Counted from the first letter of the stretch, positions 8,233 to 18,296 are shown. The stretch: DNA of 64,000 nt from Brenneria nigrifluens DSM 30175 = ATCC 13028 (GCF_005484965.1 NZ_CP034036.1:1364001-1428000), one strand, 5' to 3'. Numbers and translations are program-made. The notes: generated by a model not told the origin, from the sequence alone.

Positions 8233-9636
8233 TCACGAGCGACGGGGAAGCGTCAACTGCTTATCGGTGTCGGGTGGAACGCGATTAAAAATCATGGCGG
8301 GCAGCGCAATGATGACCGCCATGCTGAGATAAGCGTACAGGAATACGCTGTGGGTTTCCGCCGGCCCCATGTTCAGGTGCCGGTGTGAAAACATGCCGAG
8401 CAGTATCCCGGCGATACTGACCCCCAGGCTCATGGATAACTGCATCGACATCGACAGCAGGCTATTGCCGCCGCTGGCCAGCGGGTCCGGCAGATCTTTC
8501 AGCGTCAGGGTATTCATGGCGGAAAAGCGGATCGAGTTCACCGTGCCGAGGAAAAACAGCACCACCGGCAGCAGCCAGATCCAATTCATCATCGCCACCA
8601 GGGCGAACAGCAGGGTAACCAGCGCCAGCAGCAGCGTGGAGGCGATCAGTACCCGGCGATAGCCAAAGCGGTTAACGATCTGCACCACCACCCGCTTTAT
8701 CCCCATGCTGCCCAATACCATGGGGATCATCATCATCCCGGCGTGGAAAGGCGAGAACCCCATGCCCAATTGCAGAAACATCGGGGTCATAAACGGCAGC
8801 ATCCCGCTGCCGATGCGCGCCAGAAACCCGCCGGTCAGCGCGACGGTAAAAGTCTGGGTGTCGAACAGGCGCAGATTAAACAGCGCCCGCGGGTTATGGC
8901 GGGCGTGCAGCCAGTAACTGAGCAGGGAGATCAGCCCGGTGGCGATCAGGGCGAGGATAACGATGGGCGGAATGCCGAGATTATGGTGCCCGTCCAACGC
9001 CAGCGTCAGGGTCGCCATACACAAGGCGAGCCACAAAAAACCGGTAATATCAAAGCGCTGGGTTTGCATGGTGTAGTTTGGCATCAGTAGCCAGGTCGCC
9101 AGCGCGCCGGCAAGGCCCACCGGCAGATTGATGAGAAAAATCCAGTGCCAGCTGGCGTATTCCACCAGAAAACCGCCCAGCGCGGGGCCGATTAACGGGC
9201 CAATCTGGCCGGGCAGGGTGACGAACGTCATGGCGGCCATATATTGATCGCGCGGGACGATTTTCATCACCGTCAGCCGCCCGACCGGCACCATCATGGC
9301 GCCGCCGATCCCCTGAATAACCCTGGAGATCAGCAGCTCGTTCAGGGTTTCCGCCCGCGCGCACAGCAGCGACCCCAGGGTGAACAGCAGGATGGCGGAG
9401 AAGAAGATGTTTTTAACCCCGATACGATCCGCCAGCCAGCCGCTGGCGGGCAGCATGATGGCGACGGTCAGTACGTAGGAAACAATCACCGAGTGCATGC
9501 GCAGCGGGTTTTCATTCAGGCTGGCGGCCATGGCCGGCAGCGCGGTATTCACAATGGTGGTATCCAGCGTTTGCATAAAAAAGCCAAAGGCCACAATCCA
9601 CAGTTGCCAGCGAACGGAAGCGGGCCGAGTCACCAT
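8233..9636 (-). CDS. mdtD: MFS transporter MdtD
   Basis: A 467-residue major-facilitator protein of the 14-TM drug:H+ family (DHA2). Family marks are LDTTIVNTALPAMA in the first TM segment, the loop motif GWLADRIGVKN, and PLIGPALGGFL in TM5 (motif C region). It lies between mdtC and baeS in the same order as in E. coli, where mdtD is not needed for MdtABC drug export and its substrate is uncertain (iron citrate export has been proposed for the E. coli protein). Encoded 27 bp after the mdtC stop. Confidence 0.93.
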   Translation of the reverse strand: MVTRPASVRWQLWIVAFGFFMQTLDTTIVNTALPAMAASLNENPLRMHSVIVSYVLTVAIMLPASGWLADRIGVKNIFFSAILLFTLGSLLCARAETLNELLISRVIQGIGGAMMVPVGRLTVMKIVPRDQYMAAMTFVTLPGQIGPLIGPALGGFLVEYASWHWIFLINLPVGLAGALATWLLMPNYTMQTQRFDITGFLWLALCMATLTLALDGHHNLGIPPIVILALIATGLISLLSYWLHARHNPRALFNLRLFDTQTFTVALTGGFLARIGSGMLPFMTPMFLQLGMGFSPFHAGMMMIPMVLGSMGIKRVVVQIVNRFGYRRVLIASTLLLALVTLLFALVAMMNWIWLLPVVLFFLGTVNSIRFSAMNTLTLKDLPDPLASGGNSLLSMSMQLSMSLGVSIAGILLGMFSHRHLNMGPAETHSVFLYAYLSMAVIIALPAMIFNRVPPDTDKQLTLPRRS

Positions 9637-9663
9637 GTTTCAGGGATCTCCTGCTGAAAATAA

Positions 9664-12600
9664 TTAATAAACAGAAATACGTTCATGGGTTTTGCGCCGC
9701 ATATTGCGCAGACGATCGAAGAACAGATACACCACCGGCGTGGTATAGAGCGTCAGAAGCTGGCTCATCACCAGACCGCCGACGATGGTGATGCCGAGCG
9801 GCTGGCGCAGTTCCGCGCCGTCGCCGCTGGTGAGCGCCAGCGGCAGGGCGCCGAACAGCGCGGCCAGCGTGGTCATCATAATCGGGCGGAAACGCAGCAG
9901 GCTGGCCTGGAATATGGCGTCCCGCGCGCTGAGTTCGCCGCTGCGCTGCGCCGCCAGCGCGAAATCCACCATCATAATGGCGTTCTTTTTAACGATACCA
10001 ATTAACAGCATTATGCCGATCAGCGCAATCAGGCTGAACGGCGCGCCGAACCATTGCAGCGCCAGCAAGGCGCCCACGCCGGCGGAGGGCAGGGTGGACA
10101 AAATGGTTAGCGGATGCACGTAGCTTTCGTACAGCACGCCCAGCACGATATAAACGGTAATAATCGCCGCCAGAATCAGCAGCAACTGCGCCGTTTGCGA
10201 CTGCTGGAAAGCCTGCGCCGTGCCGGAGAACTGTCCGCGCACCGCGGACGGCACGCCCAGCGAGGTCATGGTTCGTTCAACCAGCGCAGTGGCGTCGGAA
10301 AGGGTCGCCCCTTGCGCCAGGTTAAAGGAGATGGTGGATGCGGCGGACAATCCCTGATGGTTGACCGTCAGCGGCGCGTTGACGGGTTGCCAGCGGGCAA
10401 AGTAGGAGAGCGGGATGGGTTTGCCGGCATCGTTGATGACAAACATTTTTTCCAGCGAACTGACATCCTGCGTGTAGGCCTCGTCCACTTCCATCACCAC
10501 CTTGTACTGGTTGAGCGGCTGGTAAATGGTGGAAATCTGCCGCTGGCCGAAGGCGTTGTTCAATAACGCGTTGGCGTCGGCGACGTCGATCCCCAGCCGG
10601 GCCATGGCGTCGCGATCGTAAGTCAGCGCCATCTCCGCGCCTTTATCCTGCTGATCGGAATTGACGTCGGCCAGTTGGGGCAGTTTGCTCAGCGCCTGAC
10701 GAATTTTCGGCTCCCAGGCGCGTAGCAGGCCGAGATCGTCCGACAGCAGGGTGTACTGATAACTCGCATTGGCTTCGCGCCCGCCGATGCGTATATCCTG
10801 CACCGGCATTAAAAACAGGGTGGCGCCGGGCTCTTTAGCCAGCGTGGCGCGCAGGCGGCCGACTACCTGCTGGGCGCTGACGTCGCGCTGCGACAGCGGC
10901 TTGAGCGTAATAAACATGGAACCGCTGTTGGTGCGCGAACCGCCGGTAAAGCCGGTAACGTTGTCAACCGCCGGATCGCTGCGCACCAGGGTCATAAAGG
11001 TCTGTAGCTTCAGTTGCATGGCCTGAAACGAGATACTCTGGTCGGCCTGGATAAACCCCGTCAGCCTGCCGGTATCCTGCTCCGGAAAAAAGGTTTTCGG
11101 AATGCTGATATACAGCCAGGCATTGAGCGCTATGGTTCCCAGCAGCAACGCCAGCACCCAGCGGGCGTGGTTCAGCACCCACTTAAGCGAACGCCCGTAG
11201 CCTTGCTGCATGGCCAGCAGGAGGCGGCCGAAACCGCGCAAACGCGGCTGGCCGCGCTGCGGCGCGGCGCGCAGCAGCCGGGCGCACATCATCGGCGTCA
11301 GGGTGAGCGAGATCAGCAGCGAGATAATAATCGCCACCGACAAGGTAACGGCGAACTCGCGAAACAGCCGTCCCGGCAGGCCCTCCATCAGCAGCAGCGG
11401 GATAAACACCGCCACCAGCGATATGCTCATCGACAGCACGGTGAAACCGACTTCGCGTACCCCCTGCAACGCGGCCGGCAATGGCTTCATGCCGGCTTCG
11501 ATATGGCGTGAGATATTTTCCAGCACCACGATGGCGTCATCCACCACGAAACCGGTGGCGACGGTCAACGCCATCAGGGAGAGATTATTCAGGCTGAAAC
11601 CGCACAAATACATGGCGGCGAAGGTGCCGATAAGCGAAACCGGCACCGCCACCGCGGGGATCAGCGTGGCGCGCCCGGAACGGAGAAACAGAAACACCAC
11701 CACAATCACCAGCGCCACGGCGATCACCAGCGATTGCTCCACTTCAGCCAGCGAGGCGCGGATAGTGGGCGAACGATCCAGGGCGATATCAAGCCGGATT
11801 TCCGCCGGCAGGCTGGCGCGCAGCTCGGGCAAGGCGGCGCGAATGCTGTCCACGGTGGTAATGATATTGGCGCCGGGGGCGCGGCTGATTACCAGCAGCA
11901 CGGCGGGTTTGGCGTTGGCCATCCCGGCGTTGCGCGAGTTTTGCACCGCATCCCGCACCGTGGCGACGTCGCTCAGCCGCACGGCGGCGCCGTTGTTGTA
12001 GCGAATGACCAGCGGCTGGTAGGCGGCCGCGGTTTTCAGTTCGTCGTTGGTTTTTATCTGCCAGCGCTGCCGGCGGTTTTCAATGTCGCCCAATGGCTGG
12101 CGCACGTTGGCCTGACTGATGGTCTGCCGCACCTCGTCCAGCGAAATGCCCTGATTGAACAGCGCCTGCGGATTGAGGGCCACGCGCACGGCGGGCAGCG
12201 AGCTGCCGCCGACGGAGACATCGCCCACGCCCGACATCTGGGAGATTTTCTGCGCCAGCCGGGTGGAGGCGTAGTCATACAGCTGTCCGGGATTGTAAGT
12301 ATCCGAGGTCAGCGTCAGGATCATGATCGGGGCGTCGGACGGGTTCATTTTGCGGTAGGTCGGGCGGCTGGGCATGCCGGACGGCAGCAGACTCTGCGCG
12401 GCGTTAATGGCCGCCTGCACATCGCGCGCCGCGCCGTTGATATCCCGTTCGAGATTAAACACCAGAATAATGCGCGTACTGCCCAGCGAACTCGTGGAGG
12501 TCATTTCATTGACGCCGGCGATCCTGCCCAGCGCCCGCTCCAGCGGCGTGGCCACCGATGACGCCATGGTTTCCGGCGAGGCGCCGGACAGCGAGGCGCT

Positions 12601-12741
12601 GACCACGATCACCGGAAAGTCCACCTGCGGCAGCGGCGACACCGGCAGCAGGCGAAACCCCAGGACGCCGCAGAGGGCGATCGCCAGCGTCAGCAGAATG
12701 GTGGCCACCGGCCGATGGATAAACAGGGCGAAGAACCTCAC
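9664..12741 (-). CDS. mdtC: RND efflux pump subunit MdtC
   Basis: A 1025-residue RND transporter, the same length as E. coli MdtC. The first TM segment, the periplasmic porter domains and the proton-relay segment in TM4 (ATGFVVDDAIVVLENISRHIE) are all visible, as is the C-terminal half repeat with GIVKKNAIMMVDFALAAQRSG. MdtB and MdtC form a B2C heterotrimer that exports bile salts, novobiocin and siderophores with MdtA and TolC. The start codon overlaps the mdtB stop by 4 bp (ATGA), so translation is coupled. Confidence 0.96.
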   Translation of the reverse strand: MRFFALFIHRPVATILLTLAIALCGVLGFRLLPVSPLPQVDFPVIVVSASLSGASPETMASSVATPLERALGRIAGVNEMTSTSSLGSTRIILVFNLERDINGAARDVQAAINAAQSLLPSGMPSRPTYRKMNPSDAPIMILTLTSDTYNPGQLYDYASTRLAQKISQMSGVGDVSVGGSSLPAVRVALNPQALFNQGISLDEVRQTISQANVRQPLGDIENRRQRWQIKTNDELKTAAAYQPLVIRYNNGAAVRLSDVATVRDAVQNSRNAGMANAKPAVLLVISRAPGANIITTVDSIRAALPELRASLPAEIRLDIALDRSPTIRASLAEVEQSLVIAVALVIVVVFLFLRSGRATLIPAVAVPVSLIGTFAAMYLCGFSLNNLSLMALTVATGFVVDDAIVVLENISRHIEAGMKPLPAALQGVREVGFTVLSMSISLVAVFIPLLLMEGLPGRLFREFAVTLSVAIIISLLISLTLTPMMCARLLRAAPQRGQPRLRGFGRLLLAMQQGYGRSLKWVLNHARWVLALLLGTIALNAWLYISIPKTFFPEQDTGRLTGFIQADQSISFQAMQLKLQTFMTLVRSDPAVDNVTGFTGGSRTNSGSMFITLKPLSQRDVSAQQVVGRLRATLAKEPGATLFLMPVQDIRIGGREANASYQYTLLSDDLGLLRAWEPKIRQALSKLPQLADVNSDQQDKGAEMALTYDRDAMARLGIDVADANALLNNAFGQRQISTIYQPLNQYKVVMEVDEAYTQDVSSLEKMFVINDAGKPIPLSYFARWQPVNAPLTVNHQGLSAASTISFNLAQGATLSDATALVERTMTSLGVPSAVRGQFSGTAQAFQQSQTAQLLLILAAIITVYIVLGVLYESYVHPLTILSTLPSAGVGALLALQWFGAPFSLIALIGIMLLIGIVKKNAIMMVDFALAAQRSGELSARDAIFQASLLRFRPIMMTTLAALFGALPLALTSGDGAELRQPLGITIVGGLVMSQLLTLYTTPVVYLFFDRLRNMRRKTHERISVY

Positions 12742-15700
12742 TTGGTTTCCTCCTCCTGACGCGGCGCGCCCCGCAACCGCTGCGCCAGCCGATCAAACAG
12801 CAGGTAAATCACCGGGGTGGTAAACAGGGTCAGAATCTGGCTCATCACCAGACCGCCGACCATGCAGATCCCCAACGGCTGGCGCAATTCGGCGCCGACG
12901 CCGGTGCTCAGCATCAGCGGCAGGGCGCTGAGCAGGGCTGCCATGGTGGTCATCAGGATCGGGCGGAAGCGCAGCAGGCAGGCCTGGTAGATGGCGTCAT
13001 ACGGGCTCATGCCCTGTTCCCGTTCGGCGGCCAGCGCGAAGTCGATCATCATGATGGCGTTCTTCTTGACGATGCCGATCAGCAAAATAATGCCGATAAT
13101 GGCGATCACGTCCAGTTCCTTGCCCGCCATCATCAGCGCCAGCAACGCTCCCACCCCGGCGGTAGGCAGCGTTGAAAGGATGGTCACCGGATGGATAAAG
13201 CTTTCATACAGCACGCCGAGGACGATATACATCGCCACCACCGCGGCGACGATCAGCCACACCGTGTTGCCCAGCGCCGACTGGAAGGCCAGCGTGCTGC
13301 CCTGGAAACGGGTGGTGATATCGGCGGGCAGGTTCATTTGCCGTTCCGCCTGGGTGATGGCCTCTACCGCTTCCCCCAGCGCATAGCCGCTGCTGACGTT
13401 GAAGGAGATAGTGGTGGAGGGAAACTGGTCGAGATGATTGATGGCCAGCGGCCCCTGCCGCTCTTCGATGGCGGCGATGCTGTTGAGCGGAATGCTGCCG
13501 CCGTCGCTGCTGATTAAGCGCACGTCGTTTAACGCATCCAGACCGCTATTGTCGGCGGTATCGTGCTCAAGTACCACACGGTACTGGCTGGCCTGGGTGT
13601 AAATGGTGGAGATCAGGCGCTGGCCGAAGGCGTTATAGAGCGCGTTGTCCACATCGGCCATGCTGATGCCCAGACGGCTGGCGCTGTCGCGGTCGACGTT
13701 GACGTAAGCGATGGCCGCGCCGTCCTGCCAGTCGCTGCTGACGTCCTGCAACTGCGGCAGCTTGCGCAGCTCGGTCAATAGCTGCGGCACCCACAGGCTG
13801 AGATCGTCCAGCGACATCGCCTGTAGGGTGAACTGGTACTGGGTTCGGCTAAGCTGGGTATCAATGGTGAGATCTTGCACCGGTTGCAGATAGAGCTGGA
13901 TGCCGGGGAGCTGCGCGGTCTGCTGTTGCAGCCGGGCGATGATTTCCGCAATACGCTCGCGGCGCTCGTTGAGCGGATGCAGATTGATTTGCAGCCGCCC
14001 GCCGTTGAGCGCGGCGTTGGTGCCGTCAACGCCGACGAACGAGGAGACGCTCTGCACCGCCGGGTCTTTCATAATGATGGATGCCACCTGCTGCTGGCGC
14101 TCCGCCATATTGCGGAAAGAGACCGACTGCGGCGCCTGCACCGTGCCCTGAATAATGCTGTTGTCCTGCACCGGGAAGAAGCCTTTGGGGATCCACAGAT
14201 ACAGCAGCACGGTGAGCGCCAGCGTGCCCACGGCCACGCTCAGCGTCAGCCACGGATGGTTCAGCACCTTGCGCAGCCAGACGGCGTACGCGGCCACCAG
14301 CCGGGTAAAAAAGCGCTCGCTGGCGCGGGTAAAGCGATTCTGTTTACTCAGCGACCGATGGCTGAGCAGGCGGGCGCACATCATCGGCGTCAGGGTGAGC
14401 GACACCACGGCGGAAATCAGAATGGCGACGGCCAGGGTGATGGCGAATTCGCGGAACAGCCGGCCGATAATGTCTCCCATAAACAGCAGCGGGATCAGCA
14501 CGGCAATCAGCGAAAAGGTTAATGAAATAATGGTGAAACCGATCTCCCCGGCGCCTTTCAGCGCGGCGTGGAGCGGCCTCTCGCCTTTTTCGATATAGCG
14601 GGAGATATTTTCAATCACCACTATCGCATCGTCCACCACGAATCCGGTGGCGATGGTGAGCGCCATCAGCGTCAGGTTATTGATGGAGAAGCCGAGGAAA
14701 TACATCGCCGCAAAGGTGCCGATCAGCGACAGCGGCACGGCGATGCTGGGGATCAGCGTGGCGACGGCGTTGCGCAGAAACAGGTAAATCACCATCACCA
14801 CCAGCGCGATGGCCAGCAGCAGTTCAAACTGCACGTCTTTTACCGACGCCCGGATGCTGAGGGTTCGGTCGGTCAGCGTCGATACCTCGACCGATTTCGG
14901 CAGGCTGGCGGTCAGTCCCGGCAGCATCTGGCGGATGCTGTCGGTGGTGGCGATCACGTTGGCGCCCGGCTGGCGCTGAACGTTGATAATGATCGCCTGT
15001 TGCCGATTCGCCCAGGCGCCCAGATAGGTATTTTCCGCCGCCTGCTCCACGCTGGCGACGTCGCGCAGGCGCACCGGGGCGTCATTACGCCAGGCGACGA
15101 TCAACTGGCGGTAATCCTCGACGGATTTCATCTGATCGTTGGCGGACAGGGTCACCGAGCGGGTCGGGCCGTCGAGGCTCCCCTTGGCGGAGTTGACGTT
15201 GGCGGCGGTAATGGCGCTGCGGATCGTTTCGCCGGTGAGCTGGTATGCCGCCAGCGCCGGCGCGTTCAGCTTTACCCGCACCGCCGGGCGCTGCCCGCCG
15301 GCCAGCGACACCAGGCCGACGCCCGCTACCTGCGAGATTTTCTGCGCGATGCGGTTATCCGCCAGATCCTGCACCTGGGTCATCGGCATGGCGCTGGAGG
15401 TGACCGCCAGCGTCATAATCGGCGGGTCGGCCGGGTTAACCTTGCTGTAGGTCGGCGGGTAGGGCAGGTCGGAAGGCAGCAGATTGGTCGCCGCGTTGAT
15501 CGCCGCCTGTACGTCCTGTTCGGCAATATCCAGCGCCAGCTCCAGCTGAAATTGCAGCGTAATCACCGAGGCGCCGCCGGAGCTCTGGGCCGCCATCTGC
15601 TTCAGCCCGGACATCTGCCCGAACTGGCGTTCCAGCGGCGCGGTAATGGCCGAGGTGACCACTTCGGGGCTGGCGCCGGGATAGAGCGTCACCACCTGAA

Positions 15701-15863
15701 TGGTGGGGTAGTCCACCTCCGGCAGGGCGGAAACCGGCAGGGCGCGGTAGCCGATAATACCCGCCAGCAGGATGGCGACCATCAACAGTGTGGTCGCCAC
15801 CGGACGCAGGATAAAAAGCCGCGACGGTCCGCCGCCGCTGGCCGGCACGCTATCCTGCCGCAT
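12738..15863 (-). CDS. mdtB: RND efflux pump subunit MdtB
   Basis: A 1041-residue RND transporter (E. coli 1040). The N-terminus RLFILRPVATTLLMVAI, the TM4 aspartate pair in FVVDDAIVVIENISRYIEK, and the paralogous C-terminal repeat (GIVKKNAIMMIDFALAAERE) are intact. MdtB is the subunit in which the proton relay is essential in the E. coli pump. Its start overlaps the last base of the mdtA stop (TGATG) and its stop overlaps the mdtC start. Confidence 0.96.
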   Translation of the reverse strand: MRQDSVPASGGGPSRLFILRPVATTLLMVAILLAGIIGYRALPVSALPEVDYPTIQVVTLYPGASPEVVTSAITAPLERQFGQMSGLKQMAAQSSGGASVITLQFQLELALDIAEQDVQAAINAATNLLPSDLPYPPTYSKVNPADPPIMTLAVTSSAMPMTQVQDLADNRIAQKISQVAGVGLVSLAGGQRPAVRVKLNAPALAAYQLTGETIRSAITAANVNSAKGSLDGPTRSVTLSANDQMKSVEDYRQLIVAWRNDAPVRLRDVASVEQAAENTYLGAWANRQQAIIINVQRQPGANVIATTDSIRQMLPGLTASLPKSVEVSTLTDRTLSIRASVKDVQFELLLAIALVVMVIYLFLRNAVATLIPSIAVPLSLIGTFAAMYFLGFSINNLTLMALTIATGFVVDDAIVVIENISRYIEKGERPLHAALKGAGEIGFTIISLTFSLIAVLIPLLFMGDIIGRLFREFAITLAVAILISAVVSLTLTPMMCARLLSHRSLSKQNRFTRASERFFTRLVAAYAVWLRKVLNHPWLTLSVAVGTLALTVLLYLWIPKGFFPVQDNSIIQGTVQAPQSVSFRNMAERQQQVASIIMKDPAVQSVSSFVGVDGTNAALNGGRLQINLHPLNERRERIAEIIARLQQQTAQLPGIQLYLQPVQDLTIDTQLSRTQYQFTLQAMSLDDLSLWVPQLLTELRKLPQLQDVSSDWQDGAAIAYVNVDRDSASRLGISMADVDNALYNAFGQRLISTIYTQASQYRVVLEHDTADNSGLDALNDVRLISSDGGSIPLNSIAAIEERQGPLAINHLDQFPSTTISFNVSSGYALGEAVEAITQAERQMNLPADITTRFQGSTLAFQSALGNTVWLIVAAVVAMYIVLGVLYESFIHPVTILSTLPTAGVGALLALMMAGKELDVIAIIGIILLIGIVKKNAIMMIDFALAAEREQGMSPYDAIYQACLLRFRPILMTTMAALLSALPLMLSTGVGAELRQPLGICMVGGLVMSQILTLFTTPVIYLLFDRLAQRLRGAPRQEEETK

Positions 15864-17086
15864 CAGGGTTTCTCTCCGCTGATTAACGGCGTTTTATCCG
15901 TGGCGTCGGAGGAGAGCACCTCGACTTTGGCGCCTTCGGTCAGACGGTCGATGCCGTCGGTCACCACCAGCACGTCGGCGCTCAGACCGGCGGTAATCAC
16001 CATTTGCTGGCCGTATTGAATACCGGTGGTGACCAGACGTTTACTCACCTCGTTTTTATCATTCAGTATCCAGACAAAGCGCCCTTCATTGCCCATTTGT
16101 ACCGCGGCGGCGGGGGCGAGGATGGCGTTTTGCAGCGTATCCACCTTCATGCGGATATTGACGAACTGATTGGGGAACAGGGCGTCGTCGCTGTTTTCGA
16201 AACGGGCTTTGAGCTTGAGGGTGCCGGTGGTTACGTCGATCTGGTTATCCATGCTCAGCAGGCTGCCCTGTGACAGCTTCTGCTGATTGGCGCGATCCCA
16301 GGCTTCCACGATCGGCGCCTGCGCCGATTTGCGCGCCTTGACAATGGTGGCGATCTCGCCTTCCGGCACGGTAAATACCACATCGATGGGCTGCGTCTGG
16401 GTGATAACCACCAGACCGTTGGTATCGCCGCTGGTGATGTAGTTTCCCACGTCCACCTGCTTTAACCCCACCCGCCCGCCGATGGGGGCGATGATTTTGC
16501 TGTAAGCCAGCTGTAGCTCGGCGCTGGCCACCGCGCCTTCATCCGCTGTGACGCCGCCCTCCGACTGCCGCACCAGCCCTTGTTGCGCATCCAGCTCCTG
16601 ACGGGAGATCAGGTTGGTTTTCACCAACTGCTGATAGCGGGCCAGATCCTGCCTGGCGTTGGCGAGTATCGCCCGGTCTTTTGCCAACTGCCCCTGAGCC
16701 TGGGTTAGCTCTACCTGAAACGGCCGCGGATCGATCTCCGCCAGCAGATCGCCTGCGTTGACCTGCTGCCCTTCCTGAAAGTGCAGGGCCATCAGTTCGC
16801 CGTCAACCCGGCTGCGGATGGTGACGGTATTGGAGGCGGTAACGGTGCCGAGCGCGGAAAGATAGTAGGGAACCGAGGCGGAACCGGTCCGGGCGGCCTG
16901 CACCGGGGGCAGCACGTTCATGGCGGCCCGGCGGCCGGCGCCGTTTCCCTGGCGCGCCGCGGGCGCGGCACGATCGCCGCTCTGGCCGGCGGTGGTTTGC
17001 GGCTGGGTGAAATGACGCCAGAGCAGCAGAGCGGCAACAACGACGGCAACAAATATCAACAGGTGTAAGAGGCGTTTGGCATTCAT
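15863..17086 (-). CDS. mdtA: RND efflux periplasmic adaptor MdtA
   Basis: A 407-residue membrane-fusion protein (E. coli 415). It has an N-terminal signal anchor (LLHLLIFVAVVVAALLLW), a proline/alanine-rich linker, the lipoyl half (LMALHFQEGQQVNAGDLLAEIDPRPF), the helical hairpin, and the second lipoyl and beta-barrel part (APIGGRVGLKQVDVGNYI). It links MdtBC in the inner membrane to TolC. It is the first gene of the operon; a candidate BaeR site lies about 100 bp upstream. Confidence 0.95.
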   Translation of the reverse strand: MNAKRLLHLLIFVAVVVAALLLWRHFTQPQTTAGQSGDRAAPAARQGNGAGRRAAMNVLPPVQAARTGSASVPYYLSALGTVTASNTVTIRSRVDGELMALHFQEGQQVNAGDLLAEIDPRPFQVELTQAQGQLAKDRAILANARQDLARYQQLVKTNLISRQELDAQQGLVRQSEGGVTADEGAVASAELQLAYSKIIAPIGGRVGLKQVDVGNYITSGDTNGLVVITQTQPIDVVFTVPEGEIATIVKARKSAQAPIVEAWDRANQQKLSQGSLLSMDNQIDVTTGTLKLKARFENSDDALFPNQFVNIRMKVDTLQNAILAPAAAVQMGNEGRFVWILNDKNEVSKRLVTTGIQYGQQMVITAGLSADVLVVTDGIDRLTEGAKVEVLSSDATDKTPLISGEKP

Positions 17087-17184
17087 GGTAATCGGTTAGT
17101 CTCTCCGTATGGCGCGGACAACGCGCGGGTCCCTGCAACAGTGCGTGGTATAAAATTATGCGTTTTATCATACTAGTTTAACCA

Positions 17185-17202
17185 CCCCATGCCGGAGAAA
17201 TA
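17185..17202 (-). promoter_or_regulatory. Candidate BaeR box upstream of mdtA
   Basis: On the minus strand the 18-mer TATTTCTCCGGCATGGGG matches the published E. coli BaeR box TTTTTCTCCATDATTGGC at about 12 positions, with 8 of 9 in the left half. It lies about 100 bp before the mdtA start. A TATGAT sequence further downstream (about 17169-17174) could be the -10 element. The right half of the box is weak, so this is a candidate only. Confidence 0.4.
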
Positions 17203-17329
17203 ATGAAGGAAATATGGAAGATGTGTCAGGGATTGTCGGCGCGGGGCGGAAATACCACAGCCGAGAGGCGTAAATCAGGCCGCGGCCAAAGCCTCTGACG
17301 GCGGCGCGTGTCGGTTATCAGCAGTAGAA

Positions 17330-17368
17330 ATGCCGCCTTGTCCAGGCAGGGTGGGAGCAAGGCGGCAT
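17330..17368 (-). terminator. Hairpin after the gluconokinase remnant
   Basis: A perfect 11-bp inverted repeat (17330-17340 with 17358-17368) with a 17-nt loop, starting 17 bp beyond the gluconokinase stop. On the minus strand it is followed only by TTTC, so it is a weak intrinsic terminator or an RNA-stabilising stem. Confidence 0.4.
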
Positions 17369-17385
17369 TGGCAAGGCGTTGTTAT

Positions 17386-17887
17386 TTATGCCGTTTGTTC
17401 CGTTCGACCGGCGTGCAGAGGTTGCGGCGCCCTTTCCCGGGATAGCGCCTCGATGCAGCGGTTGACCACGCCGTCGAGCGAGGCGGCGATATCGAAGGGC
17501 ATCACGTCGCTCTCCTGCTTATCGGGGGACTCCAGGGTGGCGAACTGACTTTTCAGCAGGCTTTGCGGCATGAAGTGACCCGCGCGCTGTTGCATCCGTT
17601 CTAACACCAACGGGTAGTCGCCGTTCAGCCACAGGAAGGTCATATGGTTATTCCCCTCTCTCAGCCGGTCGCGGTAGCGTTTTTTCAACGCGGAACAGAC
17701 CAGAAAGCCGGTTTCGTTTTTTTGCTGCAGGCTATAGGCCACGTCGCTCAGGCGTTCGAGCCAGGGCAGTCGATCGTCGTCGTTCAGCGGGCGGCCGGAG
17801 GCCATTTTTTCAATGTTCGCCCGCGGATGCATGTCATCCCCATCGATGAATTTGGCGTTGAGGCGGCCGGCCAGCGCCACCCGACGC
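17386..17887 (-). pseudogene. idnK: Gluconokinase (IdnK/GntK) remnant lacking the P-loop
   Basis: From about 17887 the frame matches IdnK/GntK: AGRLNAKFIDGDDMHP, then PLNDDDRLPWLERL, and the lid-side region MQQRAGHFMPQSLLKSQF. The first 20 or so residues, including the ATP-binding GVSGSGK loop, are absent. The preceding DNA is instead the 5' end of an idnO gene in another frame. An ATG at 17895 would make a 169-residue protein, but without the P-loop it cannot bind ATP as a kinase. The fixed boundary at about 17880-17895 points to a single deletion of the idnO 3' end plus the idnK 5' end. Confidence 0.82.
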
Positions 17888-18010
17888 TTTATCATTAATA
17901 ATGATTTCCGCGCCGAATTCGGATAACCCTTTAGCCAGCAGAAAACCGATGCCTTGCGCTGAACCCGTAATAAGCACTTTCTTTTTGGAGAGTGAAAATA
18001 GATCTTTCAT
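17888..18010 (-). pseudogene. idnO: Gluconate 5-dehydrogenase (IdnO) 5' fragment
   Basis: Only the first 41 codons remain. They read MKDLFSLSKKKVLITGSAQG, then a Rossmann-fold helix and IIINDK, matching the N-terminus of IdnO, an SDR enzyme of about 254 residues that interconverts 5-ketogluconate and gluconate. The NAD(P) glycine motif is present (TGSAQGIG), but the catalytic Ser, Tyr and Lys are gone. After IIINDK the DNA switches to gluconokinase sequence in a different frame. The frame continues to 17834 as junk. Confidence 0.82.
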
Positions 18011-18280
18011 AAACAATTCCTGATGGCTGCCTGAATGATTTTTTACGCAATTAGAGGAAAAATTAGCCGCGCTGCAAGCAAACGTAGCGGAAAATATCAC
18101 ATGGTTAAAATTTAATTTTATGATATTTAAAATGATTTATTTTACAGGTTCGGTATTGCCGCTTATTGGGTTACCGGCAGCATCATGCCGGTCTGCTTCA
18201 AAATGTTGCAGAGAAAAGCGATTTTTACCTTGAGGGCGCAGTATTGCAACAATCGTCGCGATGGAAATGTCGCCTGGATT

Positions 18281-18296
18281 ACGTTACCGGTAACAT
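18281..18296. promoter_or_regulatory. GntR/IdnR-type gluconate operator
   Basis: The plus strand reads ACGTTACCGGTAACAT, 15 of 16 positions matching the known gluconate-repressor operator ATGTTACCGGTAACAT. It lies about 270 bp upstream of the idnO fragment start. A related half-site follows (TGTTAACAT at about 18301-18309). This is probably the operator of the original idn/gnt transcript, now in front of broken genes. No gntR or idnR gene is in the window. Confidence 0.7.

Noticed and set aside
14568..16019. 483-codon plus-strand frame opposite mdtB
   Set aside because: Antisense shadow of the RND gene with no domain or start signal.
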